Positions 16,958 to 24,889 of a stretch of 38,496 nucleotides of DNA are shown here, in pieces. How positions within the stretch are numbered: position 1 is the first letter of the stretch; every line of letters starts with the position of its first letter. Source of the stretch: CAZWVR01 sp964637235 (GTDB taxonomy: Bacteria; Bacteroidota; Bacteroidia; Bacteroidales; S143-33); assembly GCA_964637235.1 (NCBI GenBank), contig CAZWVR010000014.1:1-38496 (forward strand), given 5' to 3'. The notes under the pieces are model-generated. The model was not told the origin of the DNA. It was given only the letters and a program-made list of their open reading frames with translations, and did no database searches. The position numbers and the translations under genes are program-made.

Positions 16958-17389
16958 TTAATTTTGAGAATAAATCATTTTAATATGCTCTATATTTGCC
17001 TCCATAAATTTTTCTCCAACAGGTTTAAAGCCATGACATTCATAATATTTCTGTAAATAAGTCTGAGCATGCAAATAAATTTGTTTTTTAGCTTTTTTAA
17101 GTTCAGAAATAATCATTTTCAAGAGCATAGTGCCTATTCCCAAAGATCTATATTCTTTAATCACAGCCAATCGTTCAATTTTCAGACCATCAGCAGTTTC
17201 TCTCCATCGAGCAGCAGCAATTGGCTTATTGTCAGCCATAATTAAATAATGCACAGCTTCAAAGTCCAAACCATCAAATTCTATATTTTTATCAATTCCT
17301 TGTTCTTTTGTAAAAACTTCAAAACGTACCTTCATTGCAAGTTTAAAAAGTTCATTATCGGCACCAAAAGAATGTATAGTTAGTATCAT
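16958..17389 (-). CDS. GNAT family N-acetyltransferase
   Basis: Acetyl-CoA-dependent acetyltransferase of 143 aa. The first ATG (17389) gives MILTIHSFG; the longer TTG-initiated frame is AT-rich noise. The acetyl-CoA pyrophosphate-binding motif A is LAVIKEYRSLGIGTMLL, with R81-S-L-G-I-G86. The early part (FEVFTKEQGI) and the C-terminal YYECHGFKPVGEKF resemble the ElaA/YjcF-like subgroup. The substrate is unknown. It is the first gene of the long leftward operon; a TAATTTTG on the - strand at 17445-17438 could be its -7 element, though no -33 element is clear. Confidence 0.82.
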   Translation of the reverse strand: MILTIHSFGADNELFKLAMKVRFEVFTKEQGIDKNIEFDGLDFEAVHYLIMADNKPIAAARWRETADGLKIERLAVIKEYRSLGIGTMLLKMIISELKKAKKQIYLHAQTYLQKYYECHGFKPVGEKFMEANIEHIKMIYSQN

Positions 17390-17405
17390 AGTCTTTTTTT
17401 TTAAA

Positions 17406-17436
17406 TTGAAATTAAAAAGGAAAAATGTTAATTTTG
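17406..17436 (+). promoter_or_regulatory. Probable promoter of the beta-barrel gene pair
   Basis: TTG (17406-17408), a 20-bp spacer and TAATTTTG (17429-17436) match the Bacteroidota promoter consensus. A second TAnnTTTG (TAGTTTTG, 17452-17459) lies just downstream with a TTTG 15 bp before it. Initiation from the second would start after the ATG at 17461 and favour the ATG at 17491. The region is shared with the divergent GNAT operon. Confidence 0.5.
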
Positions 17437-17490
17437 GCAAAATTATAAAAATAGTTTTGAATGTCTCGCGTTATTAGAAAAAACATATTG

Positions 17491-18183
17491 ATGAAAAAAA
17501 TATCTTCAATTATTATATTGCTTTTTATTTATACATCTCTTCAAGGACAAAATTCTGCTTCAGGTTTTTTCAGTGGGCTCAATCTATCAATGCTTACAGG
17601 AGATAGTACAAAATTACCTAATAGAACTTTTAGATATGGGGCACGAGCAGGAATGTTTTGGGATTTTAATGTTAAATACAATACAGATTTTGAATTTGGG
17701 ATATTCTACTCTCAGCAAGGAGTGAAATACTATCATCAATATTTTGACTTCAACAAAGAAGTCTATATGAAAAACATTAACAAAATAGACTACATTCAAA
17801 TACCAGTGGTATGGAAAGAACATTTTGGAACAGCATACACAAAAATTGGAATATATAGTGAAATTGCGGCTAATGCAAAATCTCTATGGTTTTTAGAATA
17901 TAAATATCGCGATAGTATGCAAACATATAATGGACAATATCCGAGTTTTGTTAATTCACTACGCTTATATGATATAGGCGCATATTTTGGAGCAGGATTT
18001 CAGTTTAGCACAAGAAAAAAAGTAGATATACTCATTGAAGCAAATTTCACTCATGGTTTTTTCCCAATAAACGAAGGCGAATATTCCTCTGAAAATCAAA
18101 TGAGAAATATGAGTTTTAATATTAGCGCAGGGCTTCTTTTCGGTAAAAGTAAAAAGAAAAAATACAAATCGCACCGCAGATGA
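17491..18183 (+). CDS. Outer-membrane beta-barrel protein (PorT-like family)
   Basis: About 230 aa. The ATG at 17491 starts a typical signal peptide (MKKISSIIILLFIY, cut near LQGQ); an ATG ten codons upstream would add a charged extension in front of it. The mature part consists of alternating hydrophobic strands with aromatic ends, such as FRYGARAGMFWDFNVKY, FEFGIFYSQQGVKYY, YIQIPVVWKEHFG and LYDIGAYFGAGFQFS, ending in a strand (FNISAGLLFG) and a basic tail. This is the pattern of the Bacteroidota OMP_b-brl_2 family that includes PorT, but I cannot say it is PorT itself. It overlaps the next gene by 4 bp (ATGA). Confidence 0.75.
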   Translation: MKKISSIIILLFIYTSLQGQNSASGFFSGLNLSMLTGDSTKLPNRTFRYGARAGMFWDFNVKYNTDFEFGIFYSQQGVKYYHQYFDFNKEVYMKNINKIDYIQIPVVWKEHFGTAYTKIGIYSEIAANAKSLWFLEYKYRDSMQTYNGQYPSFVNSLRLYDIGAYFGAGFQFSTRKKVDILIEANFTHGFFPINEGEYSSENQMRNMSFNISAGLLFGKSKKKKYKSHRR

Positions 18184-19136
18184 AAAAAATAATTCTAATA
18201 ATTTGTCTCTACCTTATAATAAAAAATTCACCTGCTCAAATAAATCTTTACTATAATGTGAAAAATACAACTTGGAGCTATCAAACGGCTTTAACTGTTC
18301 CAGAAGCACAAATGCAACTTAGTTCCACTTTTTTTTCAAAATATGGATTAACTAAAAAAATAGAAATAGAAAGTAAACCTATTTTTTTTTATAAAATTCC
18401 AAATTTAAATTTAAAAATAAATTGGTTATATATTCCACCCAAAGCTAACAAACAGTTCTATAAAAGAATAGGGTATGCCATAGGTTCTTTGCATGGAATA
18501 TATTATCCCAGTCCTCTTATGAGATATATAGCAAAAAAAAATATTTTAGGGCTTTCATTTAATAATGGTCAAATTCCTAATTCATTGATTTTCAGAAACG
18601 AACTACTTTTTTCAATTATTGATGATTATAAAAAGGGATGCAGTAGAAAAAGAAGTCTCTATACAATATACTTAGGGGTAGCTTTTCCTCTAAATAAAAA
18701 CAATGACATAAATCCATTAGAAAAGAAAAATGCTTATTGGTATAGAAAAACTTCTGTTTTTGAAAATCCCATTTGGTATTTAGGCTTTAATTATACAAGT
18801 AGTTTTCCATATGGACTTCATTATGCGATAGATATAGGTTTTTACTCCATAGGTATTAATACCAACAGTTTCACCATAGAACATAAAACTTTATTTTATA
18901 TTTTATGGTTAACACACCTACGTGTTGCAGCAGGTTATAAAACAGCTTTCAGCAATGAAGTAAATATAAAGGCTGCCCTCTATCCTGTCTTTGATGCTAC
19001 AATAATATTTTTTACAAAGAAATATAAACGGGAGAAAAAGCCTAAAAATAGCTACATATCGAGCGATGAGATGCTGAAATATTTAAAAGAAAAAGGACTA
19101 ATAGAAAGCAATCAAGAACAAAACAAGAGAAAATAA
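18180..19136 (+). CDS. Exported protein of unknown function, probable outer-membrane barrel
   Basis: A 318-aa protein with a signal peptide (MKKIILIICLYLIIKNSPAQ). The mature part contains many amphipathic strand-like stretches rich in Tyr, Phe and Ile (for example KINWLYIPPKANK, NPIWYLGFNYTSSFPYGLHYAI and WLTHLRVAAGYKTAFSNEVNIKAALYPV), consistent with an outer-membrane barrel. The last 40 residues are Lys-rich and helical. I do not recognise a family. It is ATGA-coupled to the preceding barrel gene, suggesting that the two act together. Its stop lies 1 bp from the dnaG stop on the opposite strand. Base composition of the coding strand is C-rich relative to G, as expected for a gene transcribed against the fork here. 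Confidence 0.6.
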   Translation: MKKIILIICLYLIIKNSPAQINLYYNVKNTTWSYQTALTVPEAQMQLSSTFFSKYGLTKKIEIESKPIFFYKIPNLNLKINWLYIPPKANKQFYKRIGYAIGSLHGIYYPSPLMRYIAKKNILGLSFNNGQIPNSLIFRNELLFSIIDDYKKGCSRKRSLYTIYLGVAFPLNKNNDINPLEKKNAYWYRKTSVFENPIWYLGFNYTSSFPYGLHYAIDIGFYSIGINTNSFTIEHKTLFYILWLTHLRVAAGYKTAFSNEVNIKAALYPVFDATIIFFTKKYKREKKPKNSYISSDEMLKYLKEKGLIESNQEQNKRK

Positions 19137-19137
19137 G

Positions 19138-21063
19138 CTAAAATATAACCCTATTATCTGTTTGCTTTGTCAATTCATTACGCAAGATGGTCAAATTTTG
19201 AATTTTTTCTATCAATGCATATTGCTGTTCAGATAGAGGCTCATCTTTTAGAAGTTTTTGCAATCGGTCTATTTCAAGATCTAAAATTTTACGTTTATAA
19301 GCAAAAATAGCCCTCTTAACAGCCTCTTGTAAACTCATTGTTTGTTTATCTTTATTTTCATCAGGCTTTAACCAGATATCTGCTAAATAAAAATCATCAG
19401 AAAGAATTTCAGCAGCAACTTCACTTATCTCAGGATCTGGATAATTAGTAAAAATTACAGGATTTATACTATCTACATCAGCAGAAAGCTTTTCATACTC
19501 CTCAAAAAGTTTTCTATACTTTAAATTCACAAATTCTAATTGATCATTTTGCAATTCAGTAATTATATAATTAGCTATTGTAGTCTGCACACCAGCTGAA
19601 TTTATAAAAGTATGAGAGCCAAAATTCAATAAAAAAAACAATATTTCCTTTTCATGCGGCACATCTATCGAAAGAATATGACTCGGTAAAGGAGGAGATT
19701 GACGTAAAGATAGTTCTTGTTGACGTTTATTCTTAAAATATGCATCTTTTTTCTGCTTTAAAATAATTTTATTTACCTCTGCTAATAAAGTTTTCTCCTG
19801 AACGTCAAGAAGTTTAGCCGCTTCGGTGATATAGACGGATCTTTTTAATTCATCAGGCATAAAAGCCAAAGATGTAGCAATTGAACGTAATGCATAAGCT
19901 CGTCTAACGGGGTCATCTTCTGCTTCAGAGAGCAGCAGATGAATTTTAAATTTTATAAAATCTTGTTCATTTTCATCAATATAAGATTTCACTACATCGG
20001 GGTAATTATTCTTAGTAAAACTATCGGGATCTTCATTTTCAGGTAAAACAACAATCCTAACGTTCATATCTTCTTGTAAAACGAGGTCTACTCCTCTAAT
20101 AGCAGCATTTAGACCTGCCTTGTCTCCATCAAAAATCAATGTTAAATTTCTCGTAAATCTCCTGATAATTCTTATCTGTTCAGAGGTTAAAGAAGTTCCA
20201 GCAGAAGCAACAACATTAGTAATACCTGCCTGATGCATAGAAATAACATCTGTATATCCCTCAACTAAATAACATTTATCCTCTTTAATAATTTGATTTT
20301 TTGCTAAATGCAAACCATATAATAAAAACCTCTTTTGATAAATTATAGTTTCAGGAGAATTTAAATATTTCGGAGCATTTTTACTCTGAGAATTTCCTAA
20401 AATACGTCCAGCAAAGCCCACTACTCTACCTCCCAAAGTATGAATAGGAAAAATCACTCTATTACGAAATCTATCATAATAATCATTATCTTTAACAATT
20501 GTCAAACCTGCTTTTGCTAAATTCTCTATCTTATATCCTTTACTCAAAGCATAATCAGTAAAAGAACGCTTTGCATCAAGAGCAAAACCCAATTCAAATT
20601 TTTTTATTATCTCATCTGTAAAACCACGACTTTTAAAATATCCATATCCAAGATTTCTCCCCAGCTGTGTTGAATATAAATTGTTTTTATAAAATTCATT
20701 AGCTAATTGATTGATAATAAACAAGGTATCCTTTTCTGCTAATTCTTTCTTTTCCTCATCAGAGAGTTCTTTTTCCTCAATAGGAATATGATATTTATTG
20801 GCAAGCCAACGAATTGCCTCTGTAAAAGAAAGTTTTTCATGTTTCATTAAAAAGCCAACCACAGAGCCATGTTCCCCACAGCCAAAACATTTAAAAATAT
20901 TTTTGGATGGAGAAACTATAAATGAAGGGGTCTTTTCATTATGAAATGGACATAGACCCTTATAATTAACTCCTGCTTTTTTTAAATTTACAAATTCACC
21001 AATAACTTCAACAATATCAGCAGTATTCAAAACTTTCTGAATAAATTCCTCGCTAAAAGCCAT
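19138..21063 (-). CDS. dnaG: DNA primase
   Basis: Makes RNA primers for DNA replication, 641 aa. The N-terminal CHC2 zinc finger has Cys38-Pro-Phe-His41 and Cys59-Phe-Gly-Cys62. The catalytic core follows, with FPIHTLGGRVVGFAGR (205-220) and the TOPRIM fold: EGYTD (268-272) and DGDKAG (312-317). The C-terminal helical domain, which normally contacts the replicative helicase, begins around residue 450. The start at 21063 gives the standard MAFSEEFIQKV. It is divergent from the HAD gene with 64 bp between; TAAATTTG on the - strand at 21082-21075 could be a -7 element. No rpoD or rpsU adjoins it. Confidence 0.96.
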   Translation of the reverse strand: MAFSEEFIQKVLNTADIVEVIGEFVNLKKAGVNYKGLCPFHNEKTPSFIVSPSKNIFKCFGCGEHGSVVGFLMKHEKLSFTEAIRWLANKYHIPIEEKELSDEEKKELAEKDTLFIINQLANEFYKNNLYSTQLGRNLGYGYFKSRGFTDEIIKKFELGFALDAKRSFTDYALSKGYKIENLAKAGLTIVKDNDYYDRFRNRVIFPIHTLGGRVVGFAGRILGNSQSKNAPKYLNSPETIIYQKRFLLYGLHLAKNQIIKEDKCYLVEGYTDVISMHQAGITNVVASAGTSLTSEQIRIIRRFTRNLTLIFDGDKAGLNAAIRGVDLVLQEDMNVRIVVLPENEDPDSFTKNNYPDVVKSYIDENEQDFIKFKIHLLLSEAEDDPVRRAYALRSIATSLAFMPDELKRSVYITEAAKLLDVQEKTLLAEVNKIILKQKKDAYFKNKRQQELSLRQSPPLPSHILSIDVPHEKEILFFLLNFGSHTFINSAGVQTTIANYIITELQNDQLEFVNLKYRKLFEEYEKLSADVDSINPVIFTNYPDPEISEVAAEILSDDFYLADIWLKPDENKDKQTMSLQEAVKRAIFAYKRKILDLEIDRLQKLLKDEPLSEQQYALIEKIQNLTILRNELTKQTDNRVIF

Positions 21064-21127
21064 ATTTTTTTCTCCAAATTTACCATTTTATATCAAAATT
21101 TTTTATATTGATACCAAATAAAACTCT

Positions 21128-21730
21128 ATGCAAGCAATAATATTTGATTTGGGAGAAGTATTATATCGACTTGACGAAAAAAAATTAGTAGAATGCTTTG
21201 CAAAAAAATCGCTCACAGAAATAAATGCATTCTACTATAAAAAAATTGAAAATCAAATACATAACTATGAGAAAGGAATTATAGAAACAGCAGAATTCAT
21301 CAGAAAAGTAAATAATATACTAAATAAAAAGATATCAAAAGAGGAGTTTAGCGAATGCTGGAATGCTCTACTAAAAGGATTTATCCAAGAGAACGTTGAA
21401 TTTATATTAAAGCTTCAACATAAATATAACATATTCATTATGAGTAATATAAATAGTTTACACTATGAACATATCAAAAAAGAAAAACTATTCGGAAAAC
21501 TTAAAACAATAAAAATGTATTTATCCCATTTTGAAAAAATGCGTAAACCAGAACCAGAATTTTTCTATAAGATTCTAAACGAAAATCATCTAATACCATC
21601 AAAAACATTATTTATCGACGACAACTATCAAAATATAAAAACAGCAATGAACTTAGGAATAAAAACCATCTTGCTTGAAAATCCGTATTTGCTAATTAAA
21701 AAAGTAAAAAAATATCTATCTCAAAAATAA
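21128..21730 (+). CDS. HAD-superfamily phosphatase (YihX-like)
   Basis: A 200-aa haloacid-dehalogenase-like hydrolase. Motif I is FDLGEVL with the nucleophile Asp7; the second position is Gly where many relatives have Asp, as in YihX-type sugar-phosphate phosphatases. A helical cap follows (about 15-90). Motif II is MSN (Ser106), motif III contributes Lys140 in RKPEPEFFY, and motif IV is FIDDNYQN (Asp164, Asp165). The substrate is unknown, probably a small phosphate ester. It stands alone between dnaG and the tRNA gene. The coding strand is A- and C-rich compared with genes right of 26 kb. Confidence 0.85.
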   Translation: MQAIIFDLGEVLYRLDEKKLVECFAKKSLTEINAFYYKKIENQIHNYEKGIIETAEFIRKVNNILNKKISKEEFSECWNALLKGFIQENVEFILKLQHKYNIFIMSNINSLHYEHIKKEKLFGKLKTIKMYLSHFEKMRKPEPEFFYKILNENHLIPSKTLFIDDNYQNIKTAMNLGIKTILLENPYLLIKKVKKYLSQK

Positions 21731-21749
21731 TGTTAAAAAAAATAAATAT

Positions 21750-21782
21750 TTTGGCAAATTAAAAAAGAAATATCTATCTTTG
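21750..21782 (+). promoter_or_regulatory. Promoter of the tRNA-CAU gene
   Basis: TTTG (21750-21753), 21 bp and TATCTTTG (21775-21782) match the Bacteroidota consensus TTTG-N17-23-TAnnTTTG exactly. Transcription should start a few bases before the mature tRNA at 21793. Confidence 0.75.
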
Positions 21783-21792
21783 CCCTGCGAAT

Positions 21793-21866
21793 GGTCCCGT
21801 AGCTCAGTTGGTTAGAGCACCTGACTCATAATCAGGGGGTCCTAGGTTCGAGCCCTAGCGGGACCA
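21793..21866 (+). tRNA. tRNA-Met (CAU); tRNA-Ile2 not excluded
   Basis: A 74-nt cloverleaf: acceptor GGTCCCG/CGGGACC, D arm with AGCTCAGTTGGTTAGAGC, anticodon stem CCTGA/TCAGG around loop CTCATAA, and T arm CCTAG-GTTCGAGC-CTAGC-like ending in discriminator A. The anticodon is CAU. The lack of the initiator-type three G-C pairs before the anticodon loop points to elongator tRNA-Met, or to the lysidine-modified tRNA-Ile2, which also has CAU. CCA is not encoded. It has its own promoter and terminator. Confidence 0.92.
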
Positions 21867-21904
21867 CGGCGAAGGGGCACGCCAATATTCTATATCAAGC
21901 TTAG

Positions 21905-21934
21905 GGAGGCGTCTAAAAAGTCGCCTCCTTTTTT
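21905..21934 (+). terminator. Intrinsic terminator after tRNA-CAU
   Basis: GGAGGCG and CGCCTCC form a perfect 7-bp GC-rich stem (21905-21911 with 21922-21928), continued inside by CT/AG beyond a T-T mismatch and capped by AAAA. Six T follow at 21929-21934. This is the strongest terminator in the window. It lies 38 bp after the tRNA. Confidence 0.88.
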
Positions 21935-22113
21935 ATTTTATTATAATTTTTCATATTATGATTTCTCTCTCCACAAAAAATTCTTTCTAAATGTCATAAT
22001 GTCATAAAAATATATAATGTCCTTGACTTTTTGGACAGTCACTTTTTTTGCCTTATTCATCTCTCACACGAAAAATATTCTCTTTTTCTGAATCAGGGGA
22101 CTGTTGCTCTTTA
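21935..22113. other. Non-coding gap with small repeats
   Basis: Together with the tRNA unit this is a 383-bp stretch without protein genes. After the terminator I see no reading frame of note. Two adjacent copies of ATGTCATA (21991-21998 and 21999-22006) and a small inverted repeat TGTCC/GGACA (22018-22022 with 22033-22037) are present. Neither looks like a known site, and no T-tract follows the inverted repeat. Confidence 0.5.
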
Positions 22114-23850
22114 TTACTCTCCCCTATTCCTCTTTATTATTGCCTGATAAATTACTGTATGAATAGATGGTCTAATATTATAACGCAGTAAATTTTTATG
22201 ATCGCGCGATGGATATACACGATTGGATAAAAATACAAATAATAATTTGTATTCAGGATCCATCCAAACAAAAGTACCAGTAAACCCTGAATGACCAAAA
22301 CTATCATTAGTTGCTAATGGAGAAGGAGTGCCTAATTCTTTGTGTTTTAAAAGAGGCTTATCAAAAGCTATACCTCTACGATTTCCATTTTTAATAAATT
22401 GATAACGAGTCCAACGACGCACCAAAAGCTCTGAAAGATAACGCTTTCCACCATATTCTCCATAATTCAAAAACATCTGCATAAGTTTGGCTAAATCATT
22501 CGCATTACCAAACAATCCAGCATGACCTGAAACACCTCCAAGCATAGCTGCCCCCTCATCATGAACATAACCACATAACAACTGATGGCGAAATACTGTA
22601 TCATTTTCAGTGGGAACGATCTTCTTACAATCATACTTACGCCAAGGATTAAACATAAGAGAATAAGCACCCAAAGACAAATAAAAATTCTCTTTTAAAC
22701 ATGAAAAAATATCTTTACCATATAACTTCTTAATAATCAGTGGATAAATATAAAAAGATAAATCACTATACTTGTATTTTTTCTCTGGCAAGAGAGGGGA
22801 TTTTTTTATCAACTTATATACCTTACGTACATAATGCCTATTCAAATAAAAATTTTCGGCTATTTTAACAGAATACTTATGAGAATATGAATGAGATATA
22901 GCTCTTTTTTTCAAACGACCCTTTCTATTATAAAGCAATTTTTTCCAAAATGGTATCCAAGGCTTCAATCGCGCTTGATGTGTAAGGGCATCAATAAAAG
23001 TTATATTCTTTTTATTTGAATGACGCCATGGTCTATAATACTTAGAAATTTTATCAGATAAAGAAAATTTACCTTCTTGATTTAATAACATTAAGCAGGG
23101 AGCAGAAGCTGCTATTTTTGTAATAGAAGCCAAATCATATAAATCATATTTATTAACAGGAGTAATCCTCTCATAAGTATGAAAGCCATAACTGCGATAA
23201 AATATTACTTTTTGTTTTAAAGCAACAAAAATAACACAACCCGGGAAAGCCTGTAATTCCATACCACGATTTACAATACTATCTATTTTATTATATAAAA
23301 ATGCACTATCAAGGCCAAGCTCCTGAGGAATAGTATATTTAAATCTGATACCTCCTTTTATTGTATCATTACCATACGCACTGAAAGCACCAAAGCATAA
23401 CTGTGCTGCATAATCAAAAGCTAAAGAATCTGCATATCGCGAAGAAATTACACTTTGAGCAGCTGAAAACCATTTTTCTGATTTAACAGAGGTAATATCT
23501 TGATTATCAAATATAAAAATAACAGAATTATAAGCAGCTATTGTATCTATGTATTTATTAAGTAAATTTAAACTATCAGCAGAAACTATAATAATCAATG
23601 TATTGTATTTCAATGAATTAAGGGTATCTAAATTTTCTGTATAACGCAAAGCACTTTTATAAAAAATATTAGCCGTCTCATTTAAGCTCTTTATCTCAAA
23701 AATAGCGGAAGCTAAATTCTTTATAGGCAAAAAATTATGCTCATTTTTTAATACAAAAAAGCCTTTTTCTACCTTTTGCCTATAAGACAAAGACTGGGAA
23801 AATGCTATTTTTAATGACAAAAATAAAATAACAAAAAATAACTGTTTCAT
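22114..23850 (-). CDS. Exported serine hydrolase (class C beta-lactamase fold) with a remnant GH3 C-terminal domain
   Basis: 578 aa from the ATG at 23850 with a signal peptide (MKQLFFVILFLSLKIAFSQS). The C-terminal two thirds is a serine beta-lactamase/transpeptidase-like domain with SITK (242-245, nucleophile Ser242), YSD (361-363) and HSG (520-522) as the third motif. Residues about 22-165 resemble the C-terminal alpha/beta domain of glycoside hydrolase family 3: FFVLKNEHNFLPIKN matches its usual VLLKN-LLPL opening, and the segment ends AAQLCFGAFSAYG. Bacteroidota have GH3-plus-beta-lactamase fusions of about 1000 aa. Here the GH3 TIM barrel that carries catalysis is missing. A role in muropeptide or cell-wall recycling is an inference; the substrate is not shown. 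It ends the rpiB-side gene group. Confidence 0.82.
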   Translation of the reverse strand: MKQLFFVILFLSLKIAFSQSLSYRQKVEKGFFVLKNEHNFLPIKNLASAIFEIKSLNETANIFYKSALRYTENLDTLNSLKYNTLIIIVSADSLNLLNKYIDTIAAYNSVIFIFDNQDITSVKSEKWFSAAQSVISSRYADSLAFDYAAQLCFGAFSAYGNDTIKGGIRFKYTIPQELGLDSAFLYNKIDSIVNRGMELQAFPGCVIFVALKQKVIFYRSYGFHTYERITPVNKYDLYDLASITKIAASAPCLMLLNQEGKFSLSDKISKYYRPWRHSNKKNITFIDALTHQARLKPWIPFWKKLLYNRKGRLKKRAISHSYSHKYSVKIAENFYLNRHYVRKVYKLIKKSPLLPEKKYKYSDLSFYIYPLIIKKLYGKDIFSCLKENFYLSLGAYSLMFNPWRKYDCKKIVPTENDTVFRHQLLCGYVHDEGAAMLGGVSGHAGLFGNANDLAKLMQMFLNYGEYGGKRYLSELLVRRWTRYQFIKNGNRRGIAFDKPLLKHKELGTPSPLATNDSFGHSGFTGTFVWMDPEYKLLFVFLSNRVYPSRDHKNLLRYNIRPSIHTVIYQAIIKRNRGE

Positions 23851-23860
23851 TTTCAATGAA

Positions 23861-24889
23861 CTATTTTTTTACTAATAATTTTTTAAAATTTTCAATTTGT
23901 TCAGGAGTTCCTAAAACAAACAACTTAGTTTGCGAAGTAATAATCTGAGAAGGAGCAGGATTAAAAATATATTTTCCATCAGGCATTTTCATACCAATAA
24001 CATTAGCACCTGTTTTACGTCGTACATCTAAGTCTTCTAATGTAGCATTGATATACTCAGAATGGAGCTCAGAACATTTAATCTCAACAAGATTGACATC
24101 CTCATTTGTCTTTATCATCAAATATTCAAGGAATTCTATTACATCAGGCTCTAATACTAATTTTGCCATTCTTACACCACCAACCATATCCGGCAAAATA
24201 ACATAATCTGCGCCTGCACGGCGCAATTGAATATCACTATGTTCATCAGAAGCGCGACTTACAACGAGAATAGAAGGATTTAAATACTTAGAAATCAAGA
24301 CAATAAAAACATTATGGGCATCTGTGGGTAAGGTCGTTATTAAAGACCGCGCACGTTTAACTCCTGCTTTTAGCAAAACTTCTTCTTTTGTAGCATCTCC
24401 TTTAATAAAAACCGCATTTTTATAATCATTCTCAACCTCTTCTACTAATGCCTCATTTTTTTCAATAACGACAACCTGCTCATTATTAGCCATCAATTCA
24501 CTAAAAGCACGTTTGCCATTTCTACCATAGCCGCAAATAATAATATGATTATGTAATTTATTTAAACGTCTATCCATCATTCTCAATTTTAACCGTTTAA
24601 AAAAATTATCATAAAAGAGATAAGATATCAAATTTTGCAGAACAAAACCTACAATTAGAAAATTAACTATTATAAAGAAAATTGTAAAAACTATTCCGGT
24701 ATCAGAAAGGGGTTTTACTTCCTTATATCCAACTGTGGATATAGTGATAATTACCATATAAATGGCTTCCAGAAAGCTATATCCTTCAATTTTCATATAT
24801 ACAATAACCCCCACAATTAAATAAAATACAAAAATAAATATGCCAATAAAAATTTTATTTTTATTATATTTTTTTGCGTCTATATCCAT
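23861..24889 (-). CDS. Two-TM potassium channel with RCK (TrkA-N/TrkA-C) domains
   Basis: Inner-membrane K+ channel of the MthK/Kch type, 342 aa. Helix 1 is at about 13-32, the pore loop holds the selectivity filter TVGY (52-55, in TISTVGYKE), and helix 2 is at about 63-90. The cytosolic RCK N domain has the Rossmann motif GYGRNG (120-125) and an acidic end of strand 2 (VVVIEKNE). The RCK C domain (about 255-342) ends the protein. Such channels are gated by Ca2+, nucleotides or similar ligands; which one is not evident. It overlaps the upstream membrane-protein gene by 26 bp, so the two are translated in tandem. Confidence 0.92.
   Translation of the reverse strand: MDIDAKKYNKNKIFIGIFIFVFYLIVGVIVYMKIEGYSFLEAIYMVIITISTVGYKEVKPLSDTGIVFTIFFIIVNFLIVGFVLQNLISYLFYDNFFKRLKLRMMDRRLNKLHNHIIICGYGRNGKRAFSELMANNEQVVVIEKNEALVEEVENDYKNAVFIKGDATKEEVLLKAGVKRARSLITTLPTDAHNVFIVLISKYLNPSILVVSRASDEHSDIQLRRAGADYVILPDMVGGVRMAKLVLEPDVIEFLEYLMIKTNEDVNLVEIKCSELHSEYINATLEDLDVRRKTGANVIGMKMPDGKYIFNPAPSQIITSQTKLFVLGTPEQIENFKKLLVKK

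Noticed and set aside
17390..17440. Longer GNAT start (TTG at 17440)
   Set aside because: The added residues are low-complexity translation of the promoter region; the ATG at 17389 fits the family.
22018..22041. Inverted repeat TGTCC/GGACA with overlapping TGAC/GTCA
   Set aside because: Short arms, competing pairings and no T-run; not enough to call a terminator or binding site.
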